Source: Methylobacterium oryzae (lineage in GTDB: Bacteria > Pseudomonadota > Alphaproteobacteria > Rhizobiales > Beijerinckiaceae). Taken from it: a stretch of DNA of 64,000 nt. The notes below the pieces were generated by a model. It was not told the origin of the DNA, searched no databases, and saw nothing but the letters and a program-made list of their open reading frames with translations. The DNA lies in assembly GCF_021398735.1 (NCBI RefSeq), contig NZ_CP090349.1, forward strand, positions 1-64,000, read 5' to 3'. Below, in pieces: positions 63,581 to 64,000 of this stretch. Numbering within the stretch: the first letter of the stretch is position 1; each line of letters opens with the position of its first letter. The position numbers were made by a program, and so were the translations under genes.

Positions 63581-64000
63581 ATGCGGCGGCCGAGCAGGGG
63601 ACCCATCCGCCTGACCCTGGGGGAGATCCGCGTCCGCGCCCTCGTCGGGGACCGGCGGCGCGGGCAGCTCCTCGTCGGCCCGGCGGTGATTCCCTGCGCC
63701 CTCGGGGCGGGCGGGATCGTCGGCGACAAGCGCGAGGGCGACGGCGGCTCGCCGCGCGGGCGCTTCCGCCTGCGCGGCGGCGCGTACCGGCCCGACCACC
63801 TCGCGGTCCGGCCGCGCACGCTGCTGCCCCTGCGGGCGACCCGCCCCGACGACGGCTGGTGCGACGAGAGCCGGGACCGCCGCTACAACCGGCCGATCCG
63901 CCTGCCGGCCCCGGGGGTCAGCGCCGAATCGATGTGGCGGGGCGACGGGCTCTACGATGTGGTGATCGACCTCGACTACAACCGCGCCCCGATCCGGAAG
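63581..64000 (+). CDS. L,D-transpeptidase family protein (YkuD-like), 3' partial
   Basis: ATG 63581, with GGGAGG ten bases upstream, opens a frame that runs to the window end (140 codons). The residues LLVGPAVIPCALGAGGIVGDK, GGSPRGRFRLRG and YDVVIDLDYN match the YkuD-fold L,D-transpeptidase/peptidoglycan-remodelling family (COG3786-type). The catalytic Cys motif lies beyond the edge. Cell-wall crosslinking by this family uses the third residue of the peptide stem. There is no N-terminal signal peptide visible. Confidence 0.85.
   Translation, partial: MRRPSRGPIRLTLGEIRVRALVGDRRRGQLLVGPAVIPCALGAGGIVGDKREGDGGSPRGRFRLRGGAYRPDHLAVRPRTLLPLRATRPDDGWCDESRDRRYNRPIRLPAPGVSAESMWRGDGLYDVVIDLDYNRAPIRK

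Noticed and set aside
1..64000. CRISPR array, prophage or insertion sequence
   Set aside because: No direct repeats with regular spacers, no integrase or transposase gene and no terminal inverted repeats with target duplications were seen.

Overview
The window is GC-rich and tightly packed. It looks like a chromosomal segment of an alphaproteobacterium of the Hyphomicrobiales, most likely Methylobacterium or a close relative. The clues are the order mnmG-rsmG-parA-parB-holA with two parS sites (a replication-origin-proximal cluster), a 557-residue formate--tetrahydrofolate ligase, ETF-ubiquinone oxidoreductase, a PetR/PetP-like regulator pair, class-A acid phosphatase, and weak T-tracts after GC-rich hairpins. 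The genus is an inference; no rRNA or tRNA gene is present to fix it.

Region 1 (1-25 kb) is accessory and dominated by metal and solute uptake. It opens with the 3' end of a nonribosomal peptide synthetase (carrier protein plus thioesterase). This converges, across a 46-bp perfect palindrome, on a TonB-dependent siderophore-type receptor. Next come an AtuA-like two-subunit operon with a citrate-type transporter and a divergent LysR regulator, a Tat-exported amidohydrolase, a chemoreceptor, a MarR-GNAT fusion and an AraC regulator. A nickel module follows: nikR, an exact NikR operator and a His-rich TonB-dependent receptor. A second siderophore-type receptor is paired with a PepSY membrane protein. 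The region ends with a hydratase/FAH-family enzyme and the PetR/PetP-like pair.

Region 2 (25-39 kb) is mostly metabolism and housekeeping: an 8-oxoguanine-deaminase-like gene broken by one in-frame stop, formate--THF ligase, an OmpA-domain lipoprotein-like protein, an exported TPR protein, ETF-QO, a family-4-like uracil-DNA glycosylase, a zinc metallopeptidase and an ABC-F ATPase. Four copies of a roughly 90-bp palindromic repeat sit only between genes here.

Region 3 (39-54.5 kb) is origin-proximal. mnmE lies on the minus strand; a parS site, a class A beta-lactamase, ybaK, panC, a porin, a degenerate EAL protein, MipA, a CopZ-like protein and a 49-residue membrane protein separate it from mnmG-rsmG-parA-parB, which overlap or abut. 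A second, perfect parS lies inside rsmG. holA-lptE converge on parB.

Region 4 (54.5-64 kb) holds an AEC transporter, a fourth TonB-dependent receptor, an acid phosphatase, a low-GC gene of unknown function broken by a one-base frameshift, an alpha/beta-hydrolase-fold protein lacking its nucleophile serine, dapD, a cyclic-nucleotide-binding protein, an OmpR-type response regulator and the start of an L,D-transpeptidase.

The best-supported regulatory circuit is NikR control of the nickel receptor. The most promising uncharacterised systems are the AtuA/CitMHS/LysR module and the foreign low-GC gene.
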